Part shown: piece after piece, positions 37,157 through 45,711 of the stretch
Position numbering within the stretch: position 1 is the first letter of the stretch
Layout of the letters: each line of letters starts with the position of its first letter
NCBI GenBank assembly: GCA_018669475.1
Contig: JABHCC010000038.1
Location: forward strand, 44,746-108,745
Length of the DNA: 64,000 nucleotides
Direction: 5' to 3'
DNA from: Bacteroidota bacterium
GTDB taxonomy: Bacteria > Bacteroidota > Bacteroidia > Bacteroidales > UBA12481
The notes under the pieces: generated by a model
Database searches by the model: none
Told to the model about the DNA's origin: nothing
The model's input: the letters and a program-made list of their open reading frames with translations, nothing else
Position numbers and translations under genes: made by a program

Positions 37157-38296
37157 ATGAGCAATGTTATTGTATTAGGTGCCGGAATGGTTGGTAGCGC
37201 CATGGCAATTGATATGGCCAAAAACCATAATGTGACACTCACAGATTTAAATCAGGATGTTTTAGATAAGGTAAAGAGAAAGTGTGGTGACTTAACAACA
37301 CTACAATTAGACGCAACAAATAAAAAGGAGCTGCAAGCCATTATAAGCAAGCACGATCTGGTTATAAATGCTGTACCAGGCTTTTTAGGATTCGAAACAC
37401 TAAAATCCATTATTGAGGCAGATATAAATGTAATTGATATTGCATTTTTCCCTGAAAACTCATTAGAACTGGATGCTCTGGCTAAAGAGCATAATGTAAC
37501 GGCCATTGTCGATTGTGGTGTAGCCCCGGGAATGGATAATGTTATTTTAGGTTACTATAATGAAATTATGAAACTCACTGACTTTGAGTGTTTGGTTGGT
37601 GGATTACCTAAAATTAAGAAATGGCCATTTTGCTATAAAGCACCTTTCTCACCCATCGATGTAATTGAGGAATATACTCGCCCAGCACGTTATGTGGAGA
37701 ATGGTAATGTAATTGTAAGAGAGCCATTAACTGACTGTGAATACCTTGAGTTTGATAAAGTCGGAACCCTGGAGTCTTTCAATTCTGACGGCTTAAGATC
37801 CATTATTTACACCATGCCTCACATTCCTAATATGAAGGAAAAAACATTACGTTATCCTGGTCATGTTGAGTATGTTAAAGTTCTAAAAGAAAGTGGCTTC
37901 TTTGGTGAAGATAAAATAGAAGTGAATGGGAAGATGGTTTCTCCCTTAGATTTTACCTCTAAGATTTTGTTTAATGAATGGAAGTTAGGAGAAACGGAAG
38001 AAGAAATAACCGTATTTAGAGTAACATTAAAAGGAGAGAACTCAAAAGGTCAAATAGAAGAGGTGGTTTATTCAATGCACGACGAGTATAACAGGGATAC
38101 CAACACATCGTCTATGGCCCGTACAACTGGTTATACAGCAACAGCAGCAGCAAATATGTTTTTGGATGGCCTGTTTGATGAAAAAGGTATTTTTCCCCCC
38201 GAACTAGTGGGAAAACATAAAGTCTGTTTCGATTATCTCTTAAAGTACCTGGAAGAAAGAAATATTTACTATGTAAAGAGTTCACGCATAATTTAG
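37157..38296 (+). CDS. Saccharopine dehydrogenase-family oxidoreductase
   Basis: A cytoplasmic 379-aa protein without signal peptide. The start VIVLGAGMVGSAMAIDMA is a Rossmann GxGxxG nucleotide-binding site. IVDCGVAPGMDNVILGYY is the landmark of the lysine 6-dehydrogenase/saccharopine dehydrogenase group. The family performs NAD(P)-linked amine oxidation or reduction in lysine-type metabolism. Nothing links it directly to polysaccharide use; it sits alone between two intergenic gaps and is followed by a terminator-like hairpin, suggesting its own transcript. Confidence 0.85.
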   Translation: MSNVIVLGAGMVGSAMAIDMAKNHNVTLTDLNQDVLDKVKRKCGDLTTLQLDATNKKELQAIISKHDLVINAVPGFLGFETLKSIIEADINVIDIAFFPENSLELDALAKEHNVTAIVDCGVAPGMDNVILGYYNEIMKLTDFECLVGGLPKIKKWPFCYKAPFSPIDVIEEYTRPARYVENGNVIVREPLTDCEYLEFDKVGTLESFNSDGLRSIIYTMPHIPNMKEKTLRYPGHVEYVKVLKESGFFGEDKIEVNGKMVSPLDFTSKILFNEWKLGETEEEITVFRVTLKGENSKGQIEEVVYSMHDEYNRDTNTSSMARTTGYTATAAANMFLDGLFDEKGIFPPELVGKHKVCFDYLLKYLEERNIYYVKSSRII

Positions 38297-38324
38297 GCTT
38301 ACCAGGCCTAAATACAGCTTTTTT
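38291..38324 (+). terminator. Intrinsic terminator after the saccharopine dehydrogenase-like gene
   Basis: ATTTAGGC and GCCTAAAT form an 8-bp stem with a 7-base loop that includes the stop codon. A run of six T follows five bases after the stem. Confidence 0.6.
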
Positions 38325-38327
38325 GGG

Positions 38328-38364
38328 TTAAAAAGTGAGGGACATTTTGTACCTTACTTTTTAA
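38328..38364. terminator. 13-bp hairpin, possible bidirectional terminator
   Basis: The arms at 38328-38340 and 38352-38364 pair over 13 positions with one G-T wobble and an 11-base loop. The A-rich and T-rich stem ends make it usable in both directions. It ends 11 bases before the next ATG, unusually close, so it could instead shape the leader of the downstream mRNA. Confidence 0.5.
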
Positions 38365-38375
38365 CTTTATGCAAT

Positions 38376-39191
38376 ATGAAAACCCTGTTACTTTCCTTCT
38401 GTTTGCTTATTACAATAATTCCTTCCGGATTAGGCCAGGATGATGAAACAAGCCATGTAAAAGTGTTTATCCTTGCTGGTCAGTCCAACATGGATGGATG
38501 TGGAATAAGCGAGGAATTACCGAAAAAATATAAGGTCTCGCCATCAAATGTGATAGTCTGGGATAACAATGAGAAGATATGGGTGGGCTTGACTGAAACC
38601 ACATTCTCATCAAGAAGAGACATGCAATTTGGCCCGGAGATGGCTTTTGCTCATGTTTTGTCAAAAGCATATCCAAATAACACAATCGCTATAGTTAAAA
38701 CCTCCGGAGGGGGAACAAAACTGTACAACCACTGGCTTCCTGATAGTACAATGTACCGGCGCTGTATGCAGAATTATTTCGGAGCCACAGATTATCTTCT
38801 TATTAAAGACCTAATGCCCTTTGATCTTTCTGGAATGCTTTGGATGCAGGGAGAATCAGATTCTGAAACTTTAGAAATGGCCAATGCTTATGAGAAGAAT
38901 CTGAAGGTCATGTTTGCCGATATTCGAGAGAAAACCAAAGAGCCCAACTTGCCAATTATTATGGGAAGAATCTCCTCCAGCCTTCTTAAAGAGACACCCT
39001 GGGTATTCGATCATACGAAGATTGTGCAGGCTGCTCAAGAGGCTGTAGCTGCAAAAGATCCTCATGTTCATATTATTAACACTGATAAATTGAGTACATT
39101 GGAAGATAATACTCACTTTGATACCAAGGCTCAACTTAAGCTTGGAAAAAAAATGGCAAGACTTATTCTAACCGAAATCAGAGAAAAATGA
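38376..39191 (+). CDS. SGNH/SASA-family carbohydrate acetylesterase
   Basis: A 271-aa secreted esterase with a signal peptide ending PSGLGQ. Nucleophile Ser37 lies in ILAGQSNMDG; the oxyanion block is SGGGTKLYNHW; LWMQGESD is the block-III motif. DNTHFDTKAQLKLG near residue 245 contains the Asp-x-x-His pair, so the full triad is visible. It is shorter and more typical than the SASA gene at 3058. The next gene starts inside its stop codon (ATGA), suggesting coupled expression with the oxidoreductase. The target is probably O-acetylated sugar. Confidence 0.87.
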   Translation: MKTLLLSFCLLITIIPSGLGQDDETSHVKVFILAGQSNMDGCGISEELPKKYKVSPSNVIVWDNNEKIWVGLTETTFSSRRDMQFGPEMAFAHVLSKAYPNNTIAIVKTSGGGTKLYNHWLPDSTMYRRCMQNYFGATDYLLIKDLMPFDLSGMLWMQGESDSETLEMANAYEKNLKVMFADIREKTKEPNLPIIMGRISSSLLKETPWVFDHTKIVQAAQEAVAAKDPHVHIINTDKLSTLEDNTHFDTKAQLKLGKKMARLILTEIREK

Positions 39192-40507
39192 AAAGACGAA
39201 ATTTTGTAAAAACATCATTGCTTACTTCTGCAGGTGTAGTAATTGCCCCAACTATCCTAACATCATGTTCCAACTGGAAAGGCGCAAACGATAGGGTAAA
39301 TGTCGCTCATATTGGAGTGGGGGGCCGTGGACGTTCAACCACCACACATTATTTTCTGCCTCAGCAGGGATCCAGATCTTTAGCAGTTTGTGATCCCTTC
39401 ACAACTCGAAGAGAAAATTTTGCTAAATTCATTGAGAATCATTATGCTACAGAGTTTGATGAGAAACTCGTTTGTCAGCCATACCTGGATTTTGAAGAGA
39501 TACTAGAACGAAAGGATATCGATGCTGTTCACATCTCAACAGGTGATTACTGGCATTTGCCAATAGCTATCAAAGCAGCTCAGGCAGGTAAGCACATTTA
39601 TTTAGAGAAGCCGCTTGGTCTGAGTTTGGATAACATGCTTATTCTTGAAAAAGAGGCAAAGAAAAATAAAGTCCATTTCCATTATGGCACCCAGCAAAGA
39701 TCTTTGACCCATTGCCAAAATGGGATTGAAATGATTCGTTCCGGGAGACTAGGGGAAATCAGTTATGTTGATGTTTGGGCTCCTGAAGGATCAGGAAGTC
39801 CGGTTAAACCAGATGATAAGATAATACCTGATGGCTTTGATTTCGATCGTTGGCTTGGCCCTGCACCATTGGCCGAATACTCCTTTGCAAGATGCAGATC
39901 AGCAACGGGAGTTTATCACACTTACGATTATGCCATCGGATTCATAGCAGGATGGGGAGCACATCCGTTGGATATAGCCGTTTGGGGTGTCAAAGAAAAA
40001 ATGAATGATATTTCAAGTCATAAAGGGACAGGATCTTTGTTCCCTGAAGGGATGCTTTTCGATACAATAACTAGCTGGGATGTTAATATCAAATATAATA
40101 AAGGACTAACTGTTCATTTTATGAGTACAGATTTAGCCAGACCAGTTGTTTCAGAATATTTGCCTGACATGGCAGGTGATGGCACAGCATTTTTCGGAGA
40201 AAAGGGCTGGATAAGTATTAGCAGAGGCCAAATCGCCTCAAACATTCCAGAGATACACAATGAACTAAACGTTGGTGTAGTTGGAGAAAATGGCAAACAC
40301 GGAGAAAACTTCATAAAAACTATAAAAGGTGAAATCAAAGAAATTGCCCCATTAGAAGATGCAATAATTTCAGATTGTATAAGTCATATGGGAAATATCT
40401 CCATAAGGTCAGGCAATGAAGTGAAGTGGGATGCTGTAAAGAGGGAATTTCCTGATGCCCCTGGATTAGAGAAGCAATATTTTCATAGGAACCCGAGGAA
40501 GAGCTAG
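39188..40507 (+). CDS. Tat-exported Gfo/Idh/MocA-family oxidoreductase
   Basis: A 439-aa protein starting MKRRNFVKTSL, a twin-arginine signal, followed by a possible lipobox (LTSC). The Rossmann part shows HIGVGGRGRS and the catalytic-type EKPLG near residue 140. The C-terminal domain carries WGAHPLDIAVWG. The family includes NAD(P)-dependent sugar dehydrogenases and GH109-type glycosidases that keep NAD bound. Export by Tat fits a protein folded with its cofactor. Either activity is possible here, and the substrate cannot be named. Confidence 0.83.
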   Translation: MKRRNFVKTSLLTSAGVVIAPTILTSCSNWKGANDRVNVAHIGVGGRGRSTTTHYFLPQQGSRSLAVCDPFTTRRENFAKFIENHYATEFDEKLVCQPYLDFEEILERKDIDAVHISTGDYWHLPIAIKAAQAGKHIYLEKPLGLSLDNMLILEKEAKKNKVHFHYGTQQRSLTHCQNGIEMIRSGRLGEISYVDVWAPEGSGSPVKPDDKIIPDGFDFDRWLGPAPLAEYSFARCRSATGVYHTYDYAIGFIAGWGAHPLDIAVWGVKEKMNDISSHKGTGSLFPEGMLFDTITSWDVNIKYNKGLTVHFMSTDLARPVVSEYLPDMAGDGTAFFGEKGWISISRGQIASNIPEIHNELNVGVVGENGKHGENFIKTIKGEIKEIAPLEDAIISDCISHMGNISIRSGNEVKWDAVKREFPDAPGLEKQYFHRNPRKS

Positions 40508-40706
40508 TCTGATGGTTCTGCTGATTTATTGAATCAAATGGCTTTCTGAATGTTTGGTATTTAGGTGATGATGTTTAAGATGTGCTTGGAACTGTTGATT
40601 CAGAAAATATAGGATTGGTACATGCAAATTAAGGACAAGCATTGAACACTCACCGATAGAACAGCCTTATCCACATATCTTAAATAATGAATAAACTTCG
40701 TATCTG

Positions 40707-41843
40707 ATGAATATCCGAACTTTTGATCTTGAACGTATTCAATCTCTTTATGAGAATACTGTTCCATACAATCTGACTGAGAGTGGATTCCACCCATTTA
40801 CTTTAAAGGAATTGTTAAGCTCCGAACAAAGGTCTGTGCTTGATGATATGGTTCTGGGATATGGCCAGACCAATGGTTCAATTCCTTTGCGAAAAAGAAT
40901 AGCCGATTTGTATACTGATCTTAATGAGGATAAGGTATTGGTGACCAATGGCTCATCAGAAGCTAACTATGTGGCCTGCCATACATTGCTTGAAGATAAT
41001 GATGAAGTTGTGATGATGGTTCCAAATTACATGCAAATCTGGGGTATTGTCGAAGAATTGGGGGCTATTCCAAAGGCATTTCATTTAAAAGAGGAACAGC
41101 AATGGGCTCCTGATCTTGAGGAGTTAAAAAACCTGGTGAATAACAAAACCAGAATGATAGCTATTTGCAATCCCAATAATCCTACCGGATATATCCTGAC
41201 TAAGGATGAAATGGAAAAGATTGTGGATATTGCTGATGAAGTAGGTGCTTGGATTTATTGCGATGAAATATACAGAGGTGCTGAAGTCAATAACATTGAA
41301 ACTGCTAGCTTTATCGGAATGTATGATAAAGTGCTGGTAACTGGAGGATTGTCAAAAGCCTATGCTTTACCAGGATTGCGACTAGGTTGGCTTGCCGGAG
41401 ACAAAGAAACAATTGCCAATGCGTGGGCATATCACGATTATACTTCCATAACAAGTGGATTACTGAGCCAGAAAATTGCTGAATTTGCTCTGGAACCAAA
41501 GATGAGAGCCAAGATTCTAAATAGAAACAGGAATTTATTGAGAGCGAATTTGGATGTCATCCAGAAATGGGTTGATAAACAGGATGGAAAATTTGAATTC
41601 GTTCCCCCACAAGGAGGAGGAATGGCTTTCATGTCGTATGACATCGATATTAATTCAAATGAATTTTCCACAATGCTAAGAGAAGAACACGGCCTGTTTA
41701 TCGTTGCTGGTGATTGGTTCGGAATGGATGGATATGTGAGGATTGGGATTGGTGGCGAAACGGAAAAACTGGTGGAGGCATTGGAGCTGTTCCAGATTGC
41801 ACTGAGCCAAATTCAGGATCACAATGATAGCGATACTCTGTAA
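40707..41843 (+). CDS. Class I/II PLP-dependent aminotransferase
   Basis: A cytoplasmic 378-aa enzyme. Fold-type I features: VTNGSSEANY for phosphate binding, NPNNPTGYIL, CDEIYRG, and SKAYALPGLRLGW with the PLP Lys at about residue 217. The C-terminal RIGIGGE contains the carboxylate-binding Arg. The amino acid used cannot be told. It is preceded by a 199-base spacer with no clear promoter and followed by a LamG-family gene after 46 bases. Confidence 0.88.
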   Translation: MNIRTFDLERIQSLYENTVPYNLTESGFHPFTLKELLSSEQRSVLDDMVLGYGQTNGSIPLRKRIADLYTDLNEDKVLVTNGSSEANYVACHTLLEDNDEVVMMVPNYMQIWGIVEELGAIPKAFHLKEEQQWAPDLEELKNLVNNKTRMIAICNPNNPTGYILTKDEMEKIVDIADEVGAWIYCDEIYRGAEVNNIETASFIGMYDKVLVTGGLSKAYALPGLRLGWLAGDKETIANAWAYHDYTSITSGLLSQKIAEFALEPKMRAKILNRNRNLLRANLDVIQKWVDKQDGKFEFVPPQGGGMAFMSYDIDINSNEFSTMLREEHGLFIVAGDWFGMDGYVRIGIGGETEKLVEALELFQIALSQIQDHNDSDTL

Positions 41844-41889
41844 AGACCTTGCATGCAAAGTCTCTACCAATGAACAAAATTGAAACAGC

Positions 41890-43926
41890 ATGAAAAAAAT
41901 ATCAATAATATTATTCCTTTTTCCGTTTGGCCTTGTAATGGCACAAATGGATAATGATCCTTTGGCCCATTGGTCATTCGATGAGGAAAGCCCAGGCTAC
42001 GAGGTCATTGGCAAAGGCCTCCTGGTACCCGGCGTCAAAGGTAAGGCCTATAAGTTTGATGGCTTCTCATCCTACATTGAGGACAAGTCTTTGGTTGACA
42101 GCAAAATGCCTCGCTCCTTCAGCATCGAGGCATGGGTCTCATTGGGTGCTTACCCCTGGAACTGGGCACCAATTGTCACTATAGGAAAATTCAAGGTAAC
42201 AGGCTTCTATTTTGGAGTTGATTCTCGTGGGAGAGTTGGATTTCAGATGTCCGATGCAACCTCTGTTTGGCATTCATGTAAATCTGAACTTATTCCAGGA
42301 ACAAAGCTTGGGATGGAGCTTGGCAAATGGTACCATGTTGCATGTACTTATTCTCCTCAGAAAGGAATGGCAGTGTATATCAATGGGGAATTGTCAGGAA
42401 ACTATAATGATTTTGAATTCAAATACGGTGTTAGATATAGTAAGCTGGAGGAGGGTTTTAGAATCGGAATGAACAGAGAAGAATTAGCACCCACAGATCC
42501 TATTCGCGATTGGGCTACATGGCCTTCTCAATACTCCTTTGATGGAATTATCGACGAAGTAAAAATTCATAGTAAAGCCTTGTCAGATAATGAAATAAGT
42601 AGCTTGTATGATGGGGTTGTACCGGAATACTCCCCCCAATTTGCTTCACGTGATTTTCCTAAAATCCCATCATCGGGTCGTTTTGGAGCCAACTATACAC
42701 GACTAGAATTCTATCCCGAATGGGATAATATTTGGCCAGTCGGGGATCATTTGGATGTAGCGGTCCAGTTTGATGATCTTCCTGTTAAAGTGATGTTTTG
42801 GAGAGGAACCCGATATTCGGCTTGTTGGGTATCAGAAAATAATAAATGGATGGCCGATCAGAGCCGGGAAACTGGTTATAACTGGTTTTTGAACGATGGA
42901 TCTAGAGATGATATGCCAACGGGATGCATGGAGCATATGTCCGATGTACAAACCCGCAGTTCGCGTGTTGCCATAATCGAGAATAATGATGCACGTGTGG
43001 TAGTAAACTGGAGATATCTGCAAATGGATGTTAAGTTCAGGCAAAAAGATCTTCCCGATAATACACTTTTTGGAGAATGGGGTAATGAATTGTATTATAT
43101 CTACCCTGATGGAGTTGCCATCAGAAAAGTTTTGCCAGGAAGAGGAGGTTGGCAGGAAACTATTCTCTTAAATGCACCAGGTACTACACCGGAGGATAAT
43201 ATTGAGTTAGAAGCTTGTACTCTGATAAATATGAATGGTGAAAGCAAATCTTATACCTGGGAGCACGGATATCCTAAATTTGATCTAGAGGCAGCAAATA
43301 TCCAACTGATAAACTTTAAGTCAGAATACAAACCTTTCCTAATATTCAGAGAAGGTGGAAGCTATTCTGTTTTCAATGGAGAGGTTAGACCTGAATACTC
43401 TCACTTTCCATGGTGGAACCATTGGCCAGTGGCTCAGATTGCTTCGGATGGAAGAAGTGCGTTTGCTCCAGACCGGGCTGCACATTCATCGCTTAGCTGG
43501 GGAAATACACAAGGACCTGCAGCCATGTATGGAATGACAAACAAATTAAAAGATTATCTGGTTGATTTGGCAAAATCATGGAACAGACCTCCTGAATTAA
43601 ATATTCACTCAAAAGGCTTTATGTCAAATGGCTACGACTATACTCAGAGAGCTTATCTTATAGAGTCTGACAGCAAAAGTACAGATCTTAGTTTCGATCT
43701 CATAGCCAATGATAATTCGCCTATTTTGAATCCTGCTTTCGTAATAGTTAATTGGCCAGGTAAAGAGGCAAATTTACAAATCAATGGCAAAAAGATACCA
43801 GAAGGAACAAATTTCAGACAGGGATTAGAATATGGCATTGATGGATCAAAAACCTTGATTTTGTGGATGAAACGAACTGCTAATAAAACAATAAATATAA
43901 CCCTGAGTAACCGAGTAACCGAGTAA
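41890..43926 (+). CDS. LamG + FWRG-module protein
   Basis: The 678-aa secreted protein has a signal peptide ending GLVMAQ. LamG domain at about residues 25-235 (AHWSFDEES, FSIEAWVSLGAYPWNW, FDGIIDEVKIHS). Shared module from about 255 to the end (FGANYTRLEFYPEWD, FWRGTRYSACWVSEN with Phe303, CMEHMSD, HFPWWNHWP, GYDYTQRAYLI, NPAFVIVNWPG). It equals the second and third parts of the 1227-aa protein at 15218, without the N-module. The last residues (SNRVTE) are encoded by an 8-bp tandem repeat. The function is unknown to me; the company of esterase, GH127 and sulfatases suggests a polysaccharide-active protein. Confidence 0.83.
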   Translation: MKKISIILFLFPFGLVMAQMDNDPLAHWSFDEESPGYEVIGKGLLVPGVKGKAYKFDGFSSYIEDKSLVDSKMPRSFSIEAWVSLGAYPWNWAPIVTIGKFKVTGFYFGVDSRGRVGFQMSDATSVWHSCKSELIPGTKLGMELGKWYHVACTYSPQKGMAVYINGELSGNYNDFEFKYGVRYSKLEEGFRIGMNREELAPTDPIRDWATWPSQYSFDGIIDEVKIHSKALSDNEISSLYDGVVPEYSPQFASRDFPKIPSSGRFGANYTRLEFYPEWDNIWPVGDHLDVAVQFDDLPVKVMFWRGTRYSACWVSENNKWMADQSRETGYNWFLNDGSRDDMPTGCMEHMSDVQTRSSRVAIIENNDARVVVNWRYLQMDVKFRQKDLPDNTLFGEWGNELYYIYPDGVAIRKVLPGRGGWQETILLNAPGTTPEDNIELEACTLINMNGESKSYTWEHGYPKFDLEAANIQLINFKSEYKPFLIFREGGSYSVFNGEVRPEYSHFPWWNHWPVAQIASDGRSAFAPDRAAHSSLSWGNTQGPAAMYGMTNKLKDYLVDLAKSWNRPPELNIHSKGFMSNGYDYTQRAYLIESDSKSTDLSFDLIANDNSPILNPAFVIVNWPGKEANLQINGKKIPEGTNFRQGLEYGIDGSKTLILWMKRTANKTINITLSNRVTE

Positions 43927-43952
43927 CCGAGTAACCGAGTAACCGAGTAACC
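43905..43952 (+). repeat. 8-bp tandem repeat (gagtaacc x6)
   Basis: Six perfect copies and one decayed copy (gagccacc) follow head to tail. The first copies encode the C-terminus and stop codon of the LamG protein and the rest fill the spacer up to four bases before the next ATG. Slippage here could change the protein end and the translation start region of the peptidase gene. Confidence 0.93.
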
Positions 43953-43964
43953 GAGCCACCAATC

Positions 43965-45644
43965 ATGAAAAAAATACTATCCGCACTTCTCCTTCTCTCC
44001 CTGATCCTCCCATCCCACGCTCAAAAAATATACTGGGGTGATGATGTACCCGATAATTGGACAGGCGATTGGGAAAACGAATTCCTTACAACTCCGGAAA
44101 AATCTAACTATGTAAAGACCAGTAGCTCCACGGATGTATTGCAGTTTATCAACACAATGCGTTGGAATAGTGAGTTCGTCCATACGGTTAATATGTTCAC
44201 TACAATCCAGGGCAGAACTGGTGTCGCTGCGATATTGTCAAATCCAAGAGTTACATCGCCTGAGGAGGCTGTGAAATCAGGGAAACCTGTTCTTTATTTG
44301 CAAGGAGATATTCATCCTCCGGAGGCTGAAGGGAAAGAGGCTCTGATGATGGTGATGAGAGATATTCTTTTCGGTGATAAGAAGCATTTACTAGACAATC
44401 AAATATTGATTGTTTGTCCGGATTTTTGTCCGGATGGCACCGATAACCTTATATTGAATCAAGGAACTCCTCATCTCATTGGAGGAGGACGATCAGGGCA
44501 AGGGTACAATCTGAATCGGGAGGGTATAAAACTGGAGTCGACAGAAGTAAACGGGCTCAATAAGAATATTTTGAATAAGTGGGATCCTGTATTATTCTTT
44601 GATGCCCATGCAATGAGTCGGGTCAAACACGGATACGCGATATGCTATGCTACCTCTCAGCTGCCAACCGCCAATCAAACCCCTCGTGATTATGTTTGGG
44701 AAACAATGTTTCCCGCCGTAAGAAATCAAATCAGGAGTAATTTTGGTTTGGAAACTTTTACCCATTGCATTGCAGATGAAGAGAATTGGCCACCGACTGA
44801 ATGGTCACATCACAGGGCTTACTGGTTTTTAGAAGGAAAATTTGTGACCACAGCATATGGATTAAGGAATAGAATGGCAGTATTGGTTGAGACTCCCGGA
44901 CATCCAAGTTTCGAAAGAAGAATTTATGCACAGTATGCCTATATCCATGAAATGCTGGAGTACACCAATCAGCATGGATATGAAATGATGGAAATTTGTA
45001 AGAAAACCGATGAGGAAGTTGTAAGGAATATTAGGGAGAATGCATCATCTGGAAATTTAATGAACTTTGTTGATGGTGAATATCAATCATACGGAAAGGT
45101 TGACATACTTGCATACAAAGAAAATGAGGCAGAGTATATTCCAGGTACAAGTGTATTGAGAACCAAGCCTGGAACAGCCGATGGCCCACCAGTATTTATT
45201 AAAGGTGTAGATCATTTAGCCAAGCCAGTTGGCACAAAAGAAGCCATTGTGCCAAGAGGATATTTACTGCCAGCTTATCTGAGCCCACTGATTGAAAAAT
45301 TAAGAACCCACAATATCAAAGTTGAGATTCTGAAAGAGCCAATGACAGTTTTTGGTGAAGAATTTTTAATTGATTCCTTAAGACATATACAATGGATGGG
45401 CTTCACCCTTACCAGATTAGATGGGGAATTCATAAAATCAACTAGAAAAGTCTTTCCAGCTGGCAGTTTCCATATCGATATGGCCCAGCCAATGGCAAAT
45501 CTGGCCTTCTACTGCCTCGAACCACAAACCCCAGACGGATTCACAGGATGGACACTGCTCGATGAATACCTTATGATGTTGGGAGCTAATAAAGAACAAA
45601 TCAGCTACCCTGTATACAAATATTTCAGAAAATTAAGCGAATAA
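43965..45644 (+). CDS. Secreted M14-family zinc carboxypeptidase-like protein
   Basis: The 559-aa protein has a signal peptide ending LPSHAQ. The M14 zinc site is visible: His117 and Glu120 in GDIHPPEAEGKEA and His215 in FFDAHAMSR. The catalytic Glu is likely Glu309 in VLVETPGHP. VCPDFCPDGTDN and YNLNREG are further family landmarks. M14 enzymes remove C-terminal residues from peptides or cleave amide bonds in peptidoglycan. The C-terminal 200 residues have no landmark I know. Its position among carbohydrate genes might mean release of peptide from glycoprotein or proteoglycan material, an inference. Confidence 0.83.
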   Translation: MKKILSALLLLSLILPSHAQKIYWGDDVPDNWTGDWENEFLTTPEKSNYVKTSSSTDVLQFINTMRWNSEFVHTVNMFTTIQGRTGVAAILSNPRVTSPEEAVKSGKPVLYLQGDIHPPEAEGKEALMMVMRDILFGDKKHLLDNQILIVCPDFCPDGTDNLILNQGTPHLIGGGRSGQGYNLNREGIKLESTEVNGLNKNILNKWDPVLFFDAHAMSRVKHGYAICYATSQLPTANQTPRDYVWETMFPAVRNQIRSNFGLETFTHCIADEENWPPTEWSHHRAYWFLEGKFVTTAYGLRNRMAVLVETPGHPSFERRIYAQYAYIHEMLEYTNQHGYEMMEICKKTDEEVVRNIRENASSGNLMNFVDGEYQSYGKVDILAYKENEAEYIPGTSVLRTKPGTADGPPVFIKGVDHLAKPVGTKEAIVPRGYLLPAYLSPLIEKLRTHNIKVEILKEPMTVFGEEFLIDSLRHIQWMGFTLTRLDGEFIKSTRKVFPAGSFHIDMAQPMANLAFYCLEPQTPDGFTGWTLLDEYLMMLGANKEQISYPVYKYFRKLSE

Positions 45645-45671
45645 GCTCGAATGATGAGGTGCCAACTGTCA

Positions 45672-45690
45672 TCCCGGACATTATCAGGGA
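45672..45690. repeat. Small palindromic intergenic element
   Basis: TCCCGGA and TCAGGGA pair at six of seven positions around a five-base loop, 22 bases before the GH127 start. The wording gtcatcccggac resembles widespread REP-like intergenic repeats. Confidence 0.4.
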
Positions 45691-45711
45691 CCCAATAGCA
45701 AATTATAGATC

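Noticed and set aside
43905..43952. Repeat as a CRISPR array
   Set aside because: Units of 8 bases without spacers and no cas genes; a simple tandem repeat.
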